From the NCBI GenBank assembly GCA_045614605.1, contig JAZLDH010000001.1, positions 58,692-122,691 of the forward strand: 64,000 bases of DNA, written 5' to 3'. The notes below the pieces were generated by a model that worked only from the letters and a program-made list of their open reading frames with translations, did no database searches and was not told where the DNA came from. The DNA is from Onthomorpha sp937906975. Its GTDB lineage: Bacteria; Bacteroidota; Bacteroidia; Bacteroidales; P3. Shown here piece by piece: positions 13,590 to 22,133 of this stretch; the stretch's first letter is position 1; each line of letters starts with the position of its first letter. Position numbers and translations under genes: made by a program.

Positions 13590-16016
13590 ATGTCAAAGAA
13601 ACTATTTATATATATATTACTTGTTTGTTTTTTTCTTTTTTCTTTTGCTCAAAACAAGGCTATTTTAAGTGGGAAGGTAGTAGATGAAAATGGAAATTCA
13701 CTTGAATTGGTCAATATTGGTGTGGTTAATTTAGACAAACCAATAGGGACAACAACAAATTCTTTGGGAGAATATACTCTTTCTTTACCTGCAAATAAGG
13801 ATTTAAAACTTGTTGTAAGTTTTATGGGTTATTCTACTGAGCAAGCAAATATTAAGCTTAAAAAAAACGAAAAACTTCAACTTAATTTCACGCTTAAAAA
13901 AAAGTCTGAAACACTTAATACGGTCGAAATAAAGGGCGATAATTCTCGCATTGAGGGTGTAACTCGTATCACTACTGATTGGGCAAAGAATGCTGTAGGT
14001 CCAACGGGTGGGGTGGAGAATTTGTTAAAGACTTTAGATGGTGTGTCTTCCAATAACGAGCTTTCTTCTCAATATTCTGTAAGAGGGGGAAATTTTGATG
14101 AAAACCTTGTCTATGTAAACGATATAGAGATATTCCGTCCTTTGCTTGTGAGAAATGCTCAACAAGAAGGGTTGAGTTTTATCAATAGTGATATGGTTGG
14201 AGATATTGTTTTCTCCTCAGGAGGCTTTGATGCAAAATATGGAGATAAGATGTCTTCGGTCTTAGACATTAGATACAAAAAGCCACAAGAGTTTGGAGGA
14301 AATGTTTCGTTAGGATTGCTTGGGGCAAGCTTTCATTTAGAGGGATTAATCGGCAGTCGCTTTACCTATCAAATGGGATATAGACGCAAAACCAATAAAT
14401 ACCTTCTTAATTCTTTGGAAACGCAAGGCGAATACAATCCAACCTTTAACGATTTTCAACTTTATTTAACCTACGATTTGAATGAAAAAACAGAACTTGC
14501 TTTTTTGGGAAATGTGGCTGATAATCAATATAATTTTATTCCAGAAACAAGAGAGACTTCTTTTGGAAACTTCTATGAAATGTTGAAATTAAAGGTCTAT
14601 TTTGACGGACAGGAATTAGATAGGTTTTCATCTGCTTTTGGGGCTTTTATGATTACTCATAAACCTCAAAAGGATATTGTTTTAAAGCTAATAACCTCAG
14701 GCTTTACTACGGGAGAAAAAGTGAGATATGACATTCAAGGACAATATTATCTTTCAGAAACGGGATTGGGCTTTGGAGATGATGAAGGATTGGAAAGAGG
14801 TATTGGTACATATATTGAGCATGCGAGAAATTATCTTTCGGCAAATATTTACAATATCGAGCATAAGGGAGTAAAGATATACGATAATGGTAATCTTTCT
14901 TGGGGTGTGAAATGGCAATACGAATTAATAGAGGATAGGGTAAATGAATGGAAAATGGTTGATAGCAGTGGTTATAGTATTCCTTCTGTTTTGGATAGTA
15001 TTGGCGTATTTGACGGACTTTTTCCGCCAATGTTGAACAATGTCTTTAAGTCCAATAACCTAATTGCTTCAACTCGTTTGTCTGCATACGTGCAAAAACA
15101 ATGGATTTTCTCATACGACTATGGTAATTGGTACACAAATATTGGGCTAAGAGCGCAATGGTGGGATTACAACAAAGAATTTGTGCCTTCTCCTCGTGCA
15201 AGCGTAAGTTTTAAACCCAATATAAAACAAGATATTTTGTTTCGCTTTGCTTGTGGTATGTATGCACAAAGTCCATTCTATAAGGAGTTGAGAGATGAAC
15301 ACGGAGTAGTACATTCAGATGTGCTTTCTCAAAAGAGTTTACACTTTGTTCTTTCTTCTGATTGGAACTTTACAATGCTTGATCGCCCATTTAAGTTAAT
15401 GTCTTCTGTATATTATAAATATTTATGGGATTTGAATCCTTATTATTTGGACAATGTTCAAGTTAGATACATGGCTCAAAACAACGCAATCGGATATGCA
15501 AGAGGAATTGACGTGCGTTTGTTTGGCGAAATGATAAAAGGCATTGACTCTTGGTTGAGTTTCTCTCTTATGAACACAGAAGAAGATATTGAAGGTGATG
15601 GAAAGGGATATATTCCTCGTCCAACCGATCAGTTATACAACATTAGCATAAGTTTTCAAGACTATATTCCAAATATGCCTTTTATAAGAGCGTATCTAAG
15701 CTTTAATTACGGAAATGGTTATCCGTTTGGTGCTCCAAATACTCCGAGATATATGCACACAAATCGTATGCCAGATTATTTAAGAGCAGATATTGCGTTC
15801 ACTTTCCGCATAAAAGATGAAAATACCTCATGGGCACAAAACAATTTCTTGAAATATTTTAAGAAAATATGGATAAACGTAGAATGTTTCAATATATTCT
15901 CAAACAAAAATGTGGTTTCATATTTTTGGGTAGCCGATTATAGTAACAAATACTATGGAGTGCCAAATTATTTAACACCATTCCAATTAAATGCTAAATT
16001 AACAGTAGAATTTTAA
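13590..16016 (+). CDS. TonB-dependent receptor with carboxypeptidase-regulatory-like domain
   Basis: 808 residues. Signal peptide (1-20), then a CarboxypepD_reg-like beta-sandwich (about 25-105: GKVVDENGNSLELVNIGVVN), a plug domain (about 110-215, with SVRGGNFDENLVYVND) and a 22-strand-type barrel to the C-terminal aromatic strand. It takes up an unknown ligand across the outer membrane using TonB energy. No SusD partner is adjacent, so it is not a classic SusCD pair. Probably first in an operon reaching to about 20.1 kb (gaps of 11, 1 and 17 bases). Confidence 0.9.
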   Translation: MSKKLFIYILLVCFFLFSFAQNKAILSGKVVDENGNSLELVNIGVVNLDKPIGTTTNSLGEYTLSLPANKDLKLVVSFMGYSTEQANIKLKKNEKLQLNFTLKKKSETLNTVEIKGDNSRIEGVTRITTDWAKNAVGPTGGVENLLKTLDGVSSNNELSSQYSVRGGNFDENLVYVNDIEIFRPLLVRNAQQEGLSFINSDMVGDIVFSSGGFDAKYGDKMSSVLDIRYKKPQEFGGNVSLGLLGASFHLEGLIGSRFTYQMGYRRKTNKYLLNSLETQGEYNPTFNDFQLYLTYDLNEKTELAFLGNVADNQYNFIPETRETSFGNFYEMLKLKVYFDGQELDRFSSAFGAFMITHKPQKDIVLKLITSGFTTGEKVRYDIQGQYYLSETGLGFGDDEGLERGIGTYIEHARNYLSANIYNIEHKGVKIYDNGNLSWGVKWQYELIEDRVNEWKMVDSSGYSIPSVLDSIGVFDGLFPPMLNNVFKSNNLIASTRLSAYVQKQWIFSYDYGNWYTNIGLRAQWWDYNKEFVPSPRASVSFKPNIKQDILFRFACGMYAQSPFYKELRDEHGVVHSDVLSQKSLHFVLSSDWNFTMLDRPFKLMSSVYYKYLWDLNPYYLDNVQVRYMAQNNAIGYARGIDVRLFGEMIKGIDSWLSFSLMNTEEDIEGDGKGYIPRPTDQLYNISISFQDYIPNMPFIRAYLSFNYGNGYPFGAPNTPRYMHTNRMPDYLRADIAFTFRIKDENTSWAQNNFLKYFKKIWINVECFNIFSNKNVVSYFWVADYSNKYYGVPNYLTPFQLNAKLTVEF

Positions 16017-16027
16017 TAACGTTTCTT

Positions 16028-17329
16028 ATGATAAAGAAAATGCCTCAATTATTAAATGTTGATATTAACCTATCTTGTAAGCCTAACGAAACTATTTCTT
16101 TAAGCAATGATATTAAAATGTCTTGTTTTCACGATAAGGATTCCGAAATAATACGTTTGGAATTTATGTTTATGAATGCGGGAAGTGTAAATCAAAATAA
16201 GTTTTTCGCCTCTGCATCGGCTTCCTCTCTTATAACTGAGGGCTGTGGTAAGATGTCCGCAATAGAGGTTGCAGATAAGTTAGACTACTATGCGGCATAC
16301 GTTGAAAAGGTTACAGAAAGAGATGCCACAAGTTTGGTTTTCTATTTCTTAAAGAAGTATCAAGAAAATCTTTTGCCTCTTATTGAACAAATTATTAAAG
16401 AGGCTAACTATACAGATAGAGAATTTGAACTCTATATTGCTAAACAAAAACAAAATTTTGAGATAAACGCTCAAAAAACCGCAATGATGGCCTATAAAGG
16501 CTTTTATAGAACAATTTTTCCTGAGCAACATTCTTTGTCTTTGTTTGGAGAAAGAGAAGATTTTGATAAACTCTCTGCCGAAGATGTTAGAGAGTTTTAC
16601 AGAACTTTTTACAATTCTTCTCAATGTGAAATAGTGCTTTCTGGAAATTATTCAGATGATTTTATAAAATCGCTTGAAAATTATTTTGGAGCAAATAAAT
16701 GGGGAAGAAATCAAGCCTTGGACTTGAAAGATTACACACTTTCTATGCAGGAGTCTAATAAGGCGAGTTTGAAGTTAATAAATAAAACAGGAGCAGCACA
16801 AGCGAGTGTGAGAATGGGGGGAGTTAGTTTAAATCATAGGGATAAGGATTTCTTGCCTTTTAGTGTTGTGGTTTGTTTGCTTGGAGGCTATTTTGGCTCT
16901 CGCTTAATGATGAATATAAGAGAAGATAAGGGCTACACATACGGCATATCTGCTAACCTTTCTGCTTACAGATATGCTTCTGTTCTTTCTATTTCCTCTG
17001 ATGTAAAGGCAGATAAAGCAAAGGAAACTTTAAATGAGGTTGAAAAAGAGATAATACGTCTTCAAAATGATTTAGTTCCAGAAAGTGAACTCTCGCAAGT
17101 TAAAAATTATTTGATAGGGGATTGTATCAGAAACTTAGATGGGGCTTTTGATAAGGCGGATAAGTATTCTTTCTTGAAAAAGATGAATTACCAGTACGAT
17201 TACTACAAAGATTTTATTCATACAATAAAGACAATAACTGTTGAAGATGTAAGAGATTTATCGCAAAGATATTTTGATTTGCAATATATGTCGAAAATAA
17301 TTGTGGGTGATAATAAAATAACTACATAA
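16028..17329 (+). CDS. M16 family peptidase homologue without the zinc motif
   Basis: 433 residues. The fold is recognisable from the N-terminal half (about 20-230: MNAGSVNQNK, FYRTFYNSSQCEIVLSGNY) and the second half (LGGYFGSRLMMNIREDKGYTYGISANL). Where active M16 proteases carry HxxEH this protein has SASSLITEG, so the catalytic zinc site is absent. Such inactive halves usually partner an active subunit, but no active M16 gene is in the window. An alternative start is the Met five codons in (16040). Confidence 0.85.
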   Translation: MIKKMPQLLNVDINLSCKPNETISLSNDIKMSCFHDKDSEIIRLEFMFMNAGSVNQNKFFASASASSLITEGCGKMSAIEVADKLDYYAAYVEKVTERDATSLVFYFLKKYQENLLPLIEQIIKEANYTDREFELYIAKQKQNFEINAQKTAMMAYKGFYRTIFPEQHSLSLFGEREDFDKLSAEDVREFYRTFYNSSQCEIVLSGNYSDDFIKSLENYFGANKWGRNQALDLKDYTLSMQESNKASLKLINKTGAAQASVRMGGVSLNHRDKDFLPFSVVVCLLGGYFGSRLMMNIREDKGYTYGISANLSAYRYASVLSISSDVKADKAKETLNEVEKEIIRLQNDLVPESELSQVKNYLIGDCIRNLDGAFDKADKYSFLKKMNYQYDYYKDFIHTIKTITVEDVRDLSQRYFDLQYMSKIIVGDNKITT

Positions 17330-17330
17330 T

Positions 17331-19349
17331 ATGAAAAATTTAATCTTAATATTATTTGTTTTTTCTTTTGTGCTCTTTGGCTCAGTTGCCAATGGCCAAA
17401 ATTCAATTAGTATATACTGTGCGCAAGTTAATGAAGACGGAAGTACAACTCTTTATTATGAAACAGCAGAAGGTAGTGGATTTGTGGAATATGTCGTGGC
17501 TGCATACGATATTGCGGACGATGCGTATTCGAGAGTGGGGGAAACAACTGATATAAATCAAGATACCTACACAGATAATGTGAGAAATGCAAATTTAGAG
17601 CAGATTCGCTATTTGATAACTGCCGATTTCGGAGAAGAAAGACGTCCTTTTGGTTATATAAGAACGATTTTCCTTTCCACAACCTTAAACAACGACAACA
17701 CAGTTTCGCTTTCGTGGACTTCAATGGGTAGCGAAACTCCAGCAGGTAGCGAAAACAAACCATATAAGATTTACAGAAAACTAAAACGTCAAGATACAGA
17801 TTGGCAATTGTTAGCCTCACAAACTCAAAGAACATATACCGATAATTTACCTATTATTTGTTCTGACTCTGTCTTGTATAAAATAGAATTGGAGAATGAC
17901 CATAATTGTGTTTCTCGTTCAAATCAAGTTTTACACGTGATAGGCGATAACGAAATTCCTAATATGCCAACTCTTCAACGAATAAGCGTAGATCAAAACT
18001 CACAACAAATCTTTTTAGAGTGGGTGCCATCAACCTCAGATGATGTTTTGGGTTATGTTGTTTGTAGTGGAAATCCTTGTGTTGCCTTAGATACAATTTG
18101 GGGTTCGGACGCATCTTCTTATACTTGCGGACAATGCTCCTCAGAGCAAATAAATTCTTTGGCTGTTATGGCTTTTGATACTTGTTACAATACTTCGCTT
18201 CGTACAGATAGGCATACAAATATGGTTCTTTCAGCACAAAGAGCAGATTGTAGTGATAAGGTGAATTTATCGTGGAATGAATATGAGGGATTTGACGTTC
18301 AACGCTATGAAATTTATAGAAAAGAGGGAACTTCTGGCTTTGCAATGATTGGAAATACACAGGCCTTGAACTATCAAGCTGATATAGATCCTATAATCTC
18401 ACATTATGAATTTTATATTGTTGCTGTTGGAAACAATAACATAAGGTCTTCTTCAAATATTAAGGTTTTGACAATTTCTTCTGCTCAACAACCCGAATTT
18501 GTTGAAATAAGAAAGGTGTCTGTTAAAGATAGAAATCAAGGAGTTGAGTTGGAATTTTTTGTAGATGCAAGCATAGTTGTCAATAAATATCGTTTAAAAA
18601 GAGCAGAGAATGGAGGAGAATACAGAGTTGTAGCAAATATTGCTTATACAGGTAATAACACAGTGCAATATGTGGATAATATCTCCTTAGAGAATAATAA
18701 AAATGACTATTCTTATATATTTGAAGCACCAGATGCTTGTAATCTTGTCTATAAAGCTTCAAGACCTGCTTCAATTATGCGTTTAGAATTGACAGAGGTC
18801 GATAGAAATACTAACGCTCTTTCATGGAATGCTTACAATTCTTGGGATAATGGAGTGGGGGTTTATGAAATTTATCGCCAACCTGAATCAGAGCCAGCTC
18901 CTATTTTGTGCGGTACATCAGGCTCTTCAACTTTTACCGATTTTATGGGAGATGTGATTACGGCTTCTGATAAAACTAATTATTATGTTAGAGCTGTGGA
19001 AGCAACAGCTGGAAATGATGGAAAGGTTCAAACAGCCCTTTCTACAAGAGCAAGCATAAAAAGAGAAACTGTAATATTTATTCCAAATGCTTTCACACCT
19101 CGTGCTGCTGAGGGTAATAACGAAATATTTAAGCCTGTGTGTTATTTCGTTAAACAAGGAACTTATTCAATGAGAATTTACAATAGACAAGGTGGATTGT
19201 TGTTTGAAAGTAGAGATACCGAAGTTGGTTGGGACGGAACTTTTAATGGAGAATTTTGCCACCCTAATACATATATATATATTATAGAGTTTGTAAATTC
19301 TGATGGTCAAAAAGAAATAAGAAAAGGCACTTTCGCTCTTGTGGAATAA
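17331..19349 (+). CDS. gliding-motility-type surface protein with T9SS type B sorting domain
   Basis: 672 residues. Signal peptide 1-22. Several fibronectin type III-like beta domains span about 105-570 (each with the pattern LSWN...YEIYR). The C-terminal about 85 residues match the gliding-motility-associated (CHU_C) type B sorting domain: FIPNAFTPRAAEGNNEIF, YSMRIYNRQGG, GWDGTFNGE and NTYIYIIEF. It is exported by the type IX system and surface attached. The start codon is one base after the preceding stop. Confidence 0.88.
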   Translation: MKNLILILFVFSFVLFGSVANGQNSISIYCAQVNEDGSTTLYYETAEGSGFVEYVVAAYDIADDAYSRVGETTDINQDTYTDNVRNANLEQIRYLITADFGEERRPFGYIRTIFLSTTLNNDNTVSLSWTSMGSETPAGSENKPYKIYRKLKRQDTDWQLLASQTQRTYTDNLPIICSDSVLYKIELENDHNCVSRSNQVLHVIGDNEIPNMPTLQRISVDQNSQQIFLEWVPSTSDDVLGYVVCSGNPCVALDTIWGSDASSYTCGQCSSEQINSLAVMAFDTCYNTSLRTDRHTNMVLSAQRADCSDKVNLSWNEYEGFDVQRYEIYRKEGTSGFAMIGNTQALNYQADIDPIISHYEFYIVAVGNNNIRSSSNIKVLTISSAQQPEFVEIRKVSVKDRNQGVELEFFVDASIVVNKYRLKRAENGGEYRVVANIAYTGNNTVQYVDNISLENNKNDYSYIFEAPDACNLVYKASRPASIMRLELTEVDRNTNALSWNAYNSWDNGVGVYEIYRQPESEPAPILCGTSGSSTFTDFMGDVITASDKTNYYVRAVEATAGNDGKVQTALSTRASIKRETVIFIPNAFTPRAAEGNNEIFKPVCYFVKQGTYSMRIYNRQGGLLFESRDTEVGWDGTFNGEFCHPNTYIYIIEFVNSDGQKEIRKGTFALVE

Positions 19350-19366
19350 AGAAAAAATAAAATTTT

Positions 19367-20092
19367 ATGAACAAAATAGAAACTATACTTACTCCTGCAC
19401 TTTATCCATTTCGCAAAATGAATGGAGATCACAATGTTGTGGTGGTAGATATTCTTAGAGCAACAACCTCAATCTGCACTGCAATTGCCAATGGTGCGAA
19501 AGCTCTAATCCCTGTTCGCACAATAGAGGAAGCAAAAGAGTATAAAGATAAAGGATACCTTGTTGCAGGCGAAAGAATAGAGGATACGTTTCCGTTTGCT
19601 GATTGGGGAAATTCTGCTTTGGAGTTTACAAAGGAAAGAGTGGAAGGAAACGAAATTGTTCACTCTACAACAAATGGTACAGGTGCAATATGCTTAACTC
19701 AAACAAGCAATCCTAATAAAATTCTTATAGGAAGTTTTTGCAATCTTTCTGCTTTGGCTGATTATTTGATTAAGCAAGATAGAGATGTGCAAATTCTGTG
19801 TTCTGGTTGGAATAATACATTTGCATTAGAAGACGCAGTGTTTGCAGGAGCTTTGGCTGAGGAGATTTTAAAGGCTGATAATTTTGAAAATAAGAACGAT
19901 TCTACTCAGTGTGTCTTAGAGCTATGGAGAGCAAGCAAAGACAATCTAAGAGAGTATATGGAAAAAGCATCGCATATTCATCGTTTGAGAAAGCATAATA
20001 TGGACGATGTGTTTGAATATACATTTATGTTAAATACATGTAATGTTGTGCCATCTTTTGAAGGAAATAAAATAATAAATTGTATAAACTAA
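19367..20092 (+). CDS. comB: 2-phosphosulfolactate phosphatase family protein (ComB)
   Basis: 241 residues, the family length. Conserved blocks: VVVDILRATTSICTAIANGA near the N-terminus, LVAGERIEDTFPFADWGNSALEF, and STTNGTGAI. ComB dephosphorylates phosphosulfolactate in coenzyme M synthesis in archaea. Many Bacteroidetes carry a copy without that pathway, so the actual substrate is uncertain. It follows the surface-protein gene by 17 bases. Confidence 0.85.
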   Translation: MNKIETILTPALYPFRKMNGDHNVVVVDILRATTSICTAIANGAKALIPVRTIEEAKEYKDKGYLVAGERIEDTFPFADWGNSALEFTKERVEGNEIVHSTTNGTGAICLTQTSNPNKILIGSFCNLSALADYLIKQDRDVQILCSGWNNTFALEDAVFAGALAEEILKADNFENKNDSTQCVLELWRASKDNLREYMEKASHIHRLRKHNMDDVFEYTFMLNTCNVVPSFEGNKIINCIN

Positions 20093-20106
20093 AAAATAAA
20101 AAGACT

Positions 20107-20805
20107 ATGAGAAAATTATTTTTTGCATTAGCAACAGTGGTGATGTTTACATTAACATCTCAAGCTCAAGTAAGATTTGGAGCAAAAGCAGGAATGAATA
20201 TTTCAAAAATTACAGCAGAAAATTGGGTAACTAAAAATGCTTATCACGCAGGCTTGTATGCACAAATCAGTCTTGCTCCACAATTTTCAATACAACCAGA
20301 ATTGCTTTACTCTCAACAAGGAAGTCAATACGATTCAAAACAAGATATTTATTATCATACAATATCAATGCACTCAGATTTAACAACACACAATATTTTA
20401 CTTCCAATAATGCTTCAATACACACCAATCAAATATCTTACCATAGAAGCAGGCCCACAATTAGGCTTTAACTTCGGAACAAAACTTTACTATAATATGA
20501 ATATATCAGGAATACTTCTAAATACTCAAACAGATCAAACTCTAATTCTTGAAAACAAATATATCAATCAATTTGAATTTGCTCTTGCAGCAGGGTTGAA
20601 AGTAAACATAACAAAAAACATCAATCTTTATGCAAGATATGTTTTTGGAATGACGCCAGTCTTTACAGAAGAAGTGTCAAAATATAACCTAACAGAAGAA
20701 TTAGGCATACCAATTGACATAGCAGTAGAAGATATTTATGATTTAGGAGAAATAAAAGATATAAAAAATCATACTATAATGTTTGGTTTAGGTTTTACAT
20801 TATAA
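20107..20805 (+). CDS. outer membrane beta-barrel protein (porin-family-like)
   Basis: 232 residues from the ATG at 20107; the frame opens earlier at 20080, but the signal peptide MRKLFFALATVVMF...SQAQ fixes the start. The body is a small 8-stranded-type barrel (GAKAGMNISKI, IQPELLYSQQG, IEAGPQLGFNFG) ending in an aromatic strand GLGFTL. It is a close paralogue of the next gene. Confidence 0.8.
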   Translation: MRKLFFALATVVMFTLTSQAQVRFGAKAGMNISKITAENWVTKNAYHAGLYAQISLAPQFSIQPELLYSQQGSQYDSKQDIYYHTISMHSDLTTHNILLPIMLQYTPIKYLTIEAGPQLGFNFGTKLYYNMNISGILLNTQTDQTLILENKYINQFEFALAAGLKVNITKNINLYARYVFGMTPVFTEEVSKYNLTEELGIPIDIAVEDIYDLGEIKDIKNHTIMFGLGFTL

Positions 20806-20888
20806 CCTTTTTGAACAAAGACAAATAATAAACGTTAAAAATACATCGTTAATTAATCATTAAAAACAACTAAAAAAACAAAATGACT

Positions 20889-21521
20889 ATGAAAAAAGTA
20901 ATTTTAGCCGTAGTGGCAGTAATGATGTTGTCTTTAACATCACAAGCACAAGTAAAATTTGGTGCAATAAAATTAGGTGTAAAAGCAGGTATGAATCTTT
21001 CAAGATTTACAGAAGATTTTGAAACTATGAAACCAGGATTCCATGCTGGTGTTTACACACAAATAAATATTGCACCTATGTTCTCAATTCAGCCTGAAGT
21101 TTTGTATTCTATGCAAGGAGGAATGGAAAAAGATGTAGATGAATTTTTTAATCAAACAATATCTACAAAAACAACTCTTACCTCACACAATGTAATTGTT
21201 CCTATTATGTTACAATTCTCTCCTATTAAAATGATTACAATAGAAGCAGGTCCTCAATTGGGATTTAATTTAGGAATGTCTTCACATAATGTAGTAACAA
21301 CACAAGGCCTTGTTGATTCAGAAACAGAAAGAGATTACACTTTTGAATCTGACGATTACAATATGTTTGATTTTGGATTAGCAGCAGGATTGAAATTAAA
21401 CGTTGCAAGTAATGTAAATATTTATGCAAGATATAACTTCGGTTTAACAAATGTATTTGTTTACGAAGATGACGAAACATTTAACCAAAACTTAATGTTA
21501 GGAGTAGGATTCGCATTCTAA
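20889..21521 (+). CDS. outer membrane beta-barrel protein, paralogue of the preceding gene
   Basis: 210 residues from the ATG at 20889; a second ATG two codons earlier (20883) is possible. The ACT-ATG context matches the paralogue's start, which favours 20889. Signal peptide MKKVILAVVAVMM...SQAQ, then the same barrel motifs (GVKAGMNLSRF, IQPEVLYSMQGG, IEAGPQLGFNLG) and a final GVGFAF. Followed by a strong terminator. Confidence 0.8.
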   Translation: MKKVILAVVAVMMLSLTSQAQVKFGAIKLGVKAGMNLSRFTEDFETMKPGFHAGVYTQINIAPMFSIQPEVLYSMQGGMEKDVDEFFNQTISTKTTLTSHNVIVPIMLQFSPIKMITIEAGPQLGFNLGMSSHNVVTTQGLVDSETERDYTFESDDYNMFDFGLAAGLKLNVASNVNIYARYNFGLTNVFVYEDDETFNQNLMLGVGFAF

Positions 21522-21544
21522 GAAACAAAAAATAATAAATAATC

Positions 21545-21583
21545 AAAAAGGCTCTCAATAATATATAGTTGAGAGCCTTTTTT
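21545..21583. terminator. bidirectional intrinsic terminator
   Basis: GGCTCTCAA and TTGAGAGCC form a 9-bp stem with a 10-nt loop, with A-run and T-run flanks. It separates the barrel gene from the convergent deaminase gene ending at 21589. Confidence 0.9.
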
Positions 21584-21588
21584 GTATT

Positions 21589-22056
21589 CTAATACTCTGT
21601 TTTGTCTTCCTTGTTTCGCCATTTGTCAAATGGTAAAGCGGAGAGTGTATGTGTTACTTTCTCTATTGGAAGGCTACGGTCTTCTTCTTTTAATGGTATT
21701 TCGTCATATATATGTTGGTCGTCAAAGCCTGCAAGTGCTGCATCTTTTCTTGTAGCGGCGTAATAAATGTGCTGAATCCTTGCCCAATAGATTGCAGAAA
21801 GGCACATAGGACAAGGTTCGCAAGAAGAATAAATCACACAATCGCTTAAATCAAATGTATTTAAAACTTTGCAAGCCTCTCTTATGCAATTTACCTCTGC
21901 GTGAGCTGTTGGGTCGTTGTCAATAGTTACGCTGTTTCCACATGTTGCGATAATTTCTCCCTCTCTCACAATAACAGCGCCAAAAGGTCCGCCACCGTTT
22001 TCTATATTCTCCATGGCTTTTTCAATAGCCTTTGTTAAGAAAAATTCGTGTTTCAT
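21589..22056 (-). CDS. guaD: guanine deaminase / nucleoside deaminase
   Basis: 155 residues. Cytidine-deaminase-fold zinc motif: HAEVNCIREA and PCPMC. The GGPFGAVIV segment, SCEPCPMCLSAIYWARI, the AGFDDQ loop and a C-terminal WRN match small bacterial guanine deaminases of the Bacillus GuaD type rather than tRNA adenosine deaminases. It converts guanine to xanthine. Divergent from the S9 peptidase gene. Confidence 0.85.
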   Translation of the reverse strand: MKHEFFLTKAIEKAMENIENGGGPFGAVIVREGEIIATCGNSVTIDNDPTAHAEVNCIREACKVLNTFDLSDCVIYSSCEPCPMCLSAIYWARIQHIYYAATRKDAALAGFDDQHIYDEIPLKEEDRSLPIEKVTHTLSALPFDKWRNKEDKTEY

Positions 22057-22133
22057 ATTACTCTCATTTTATAAAGATAAAAACGTTCTATTGTTATTTT
22101 TCTTATCTTTGCACCTTAAAAAATATTAAAAAG

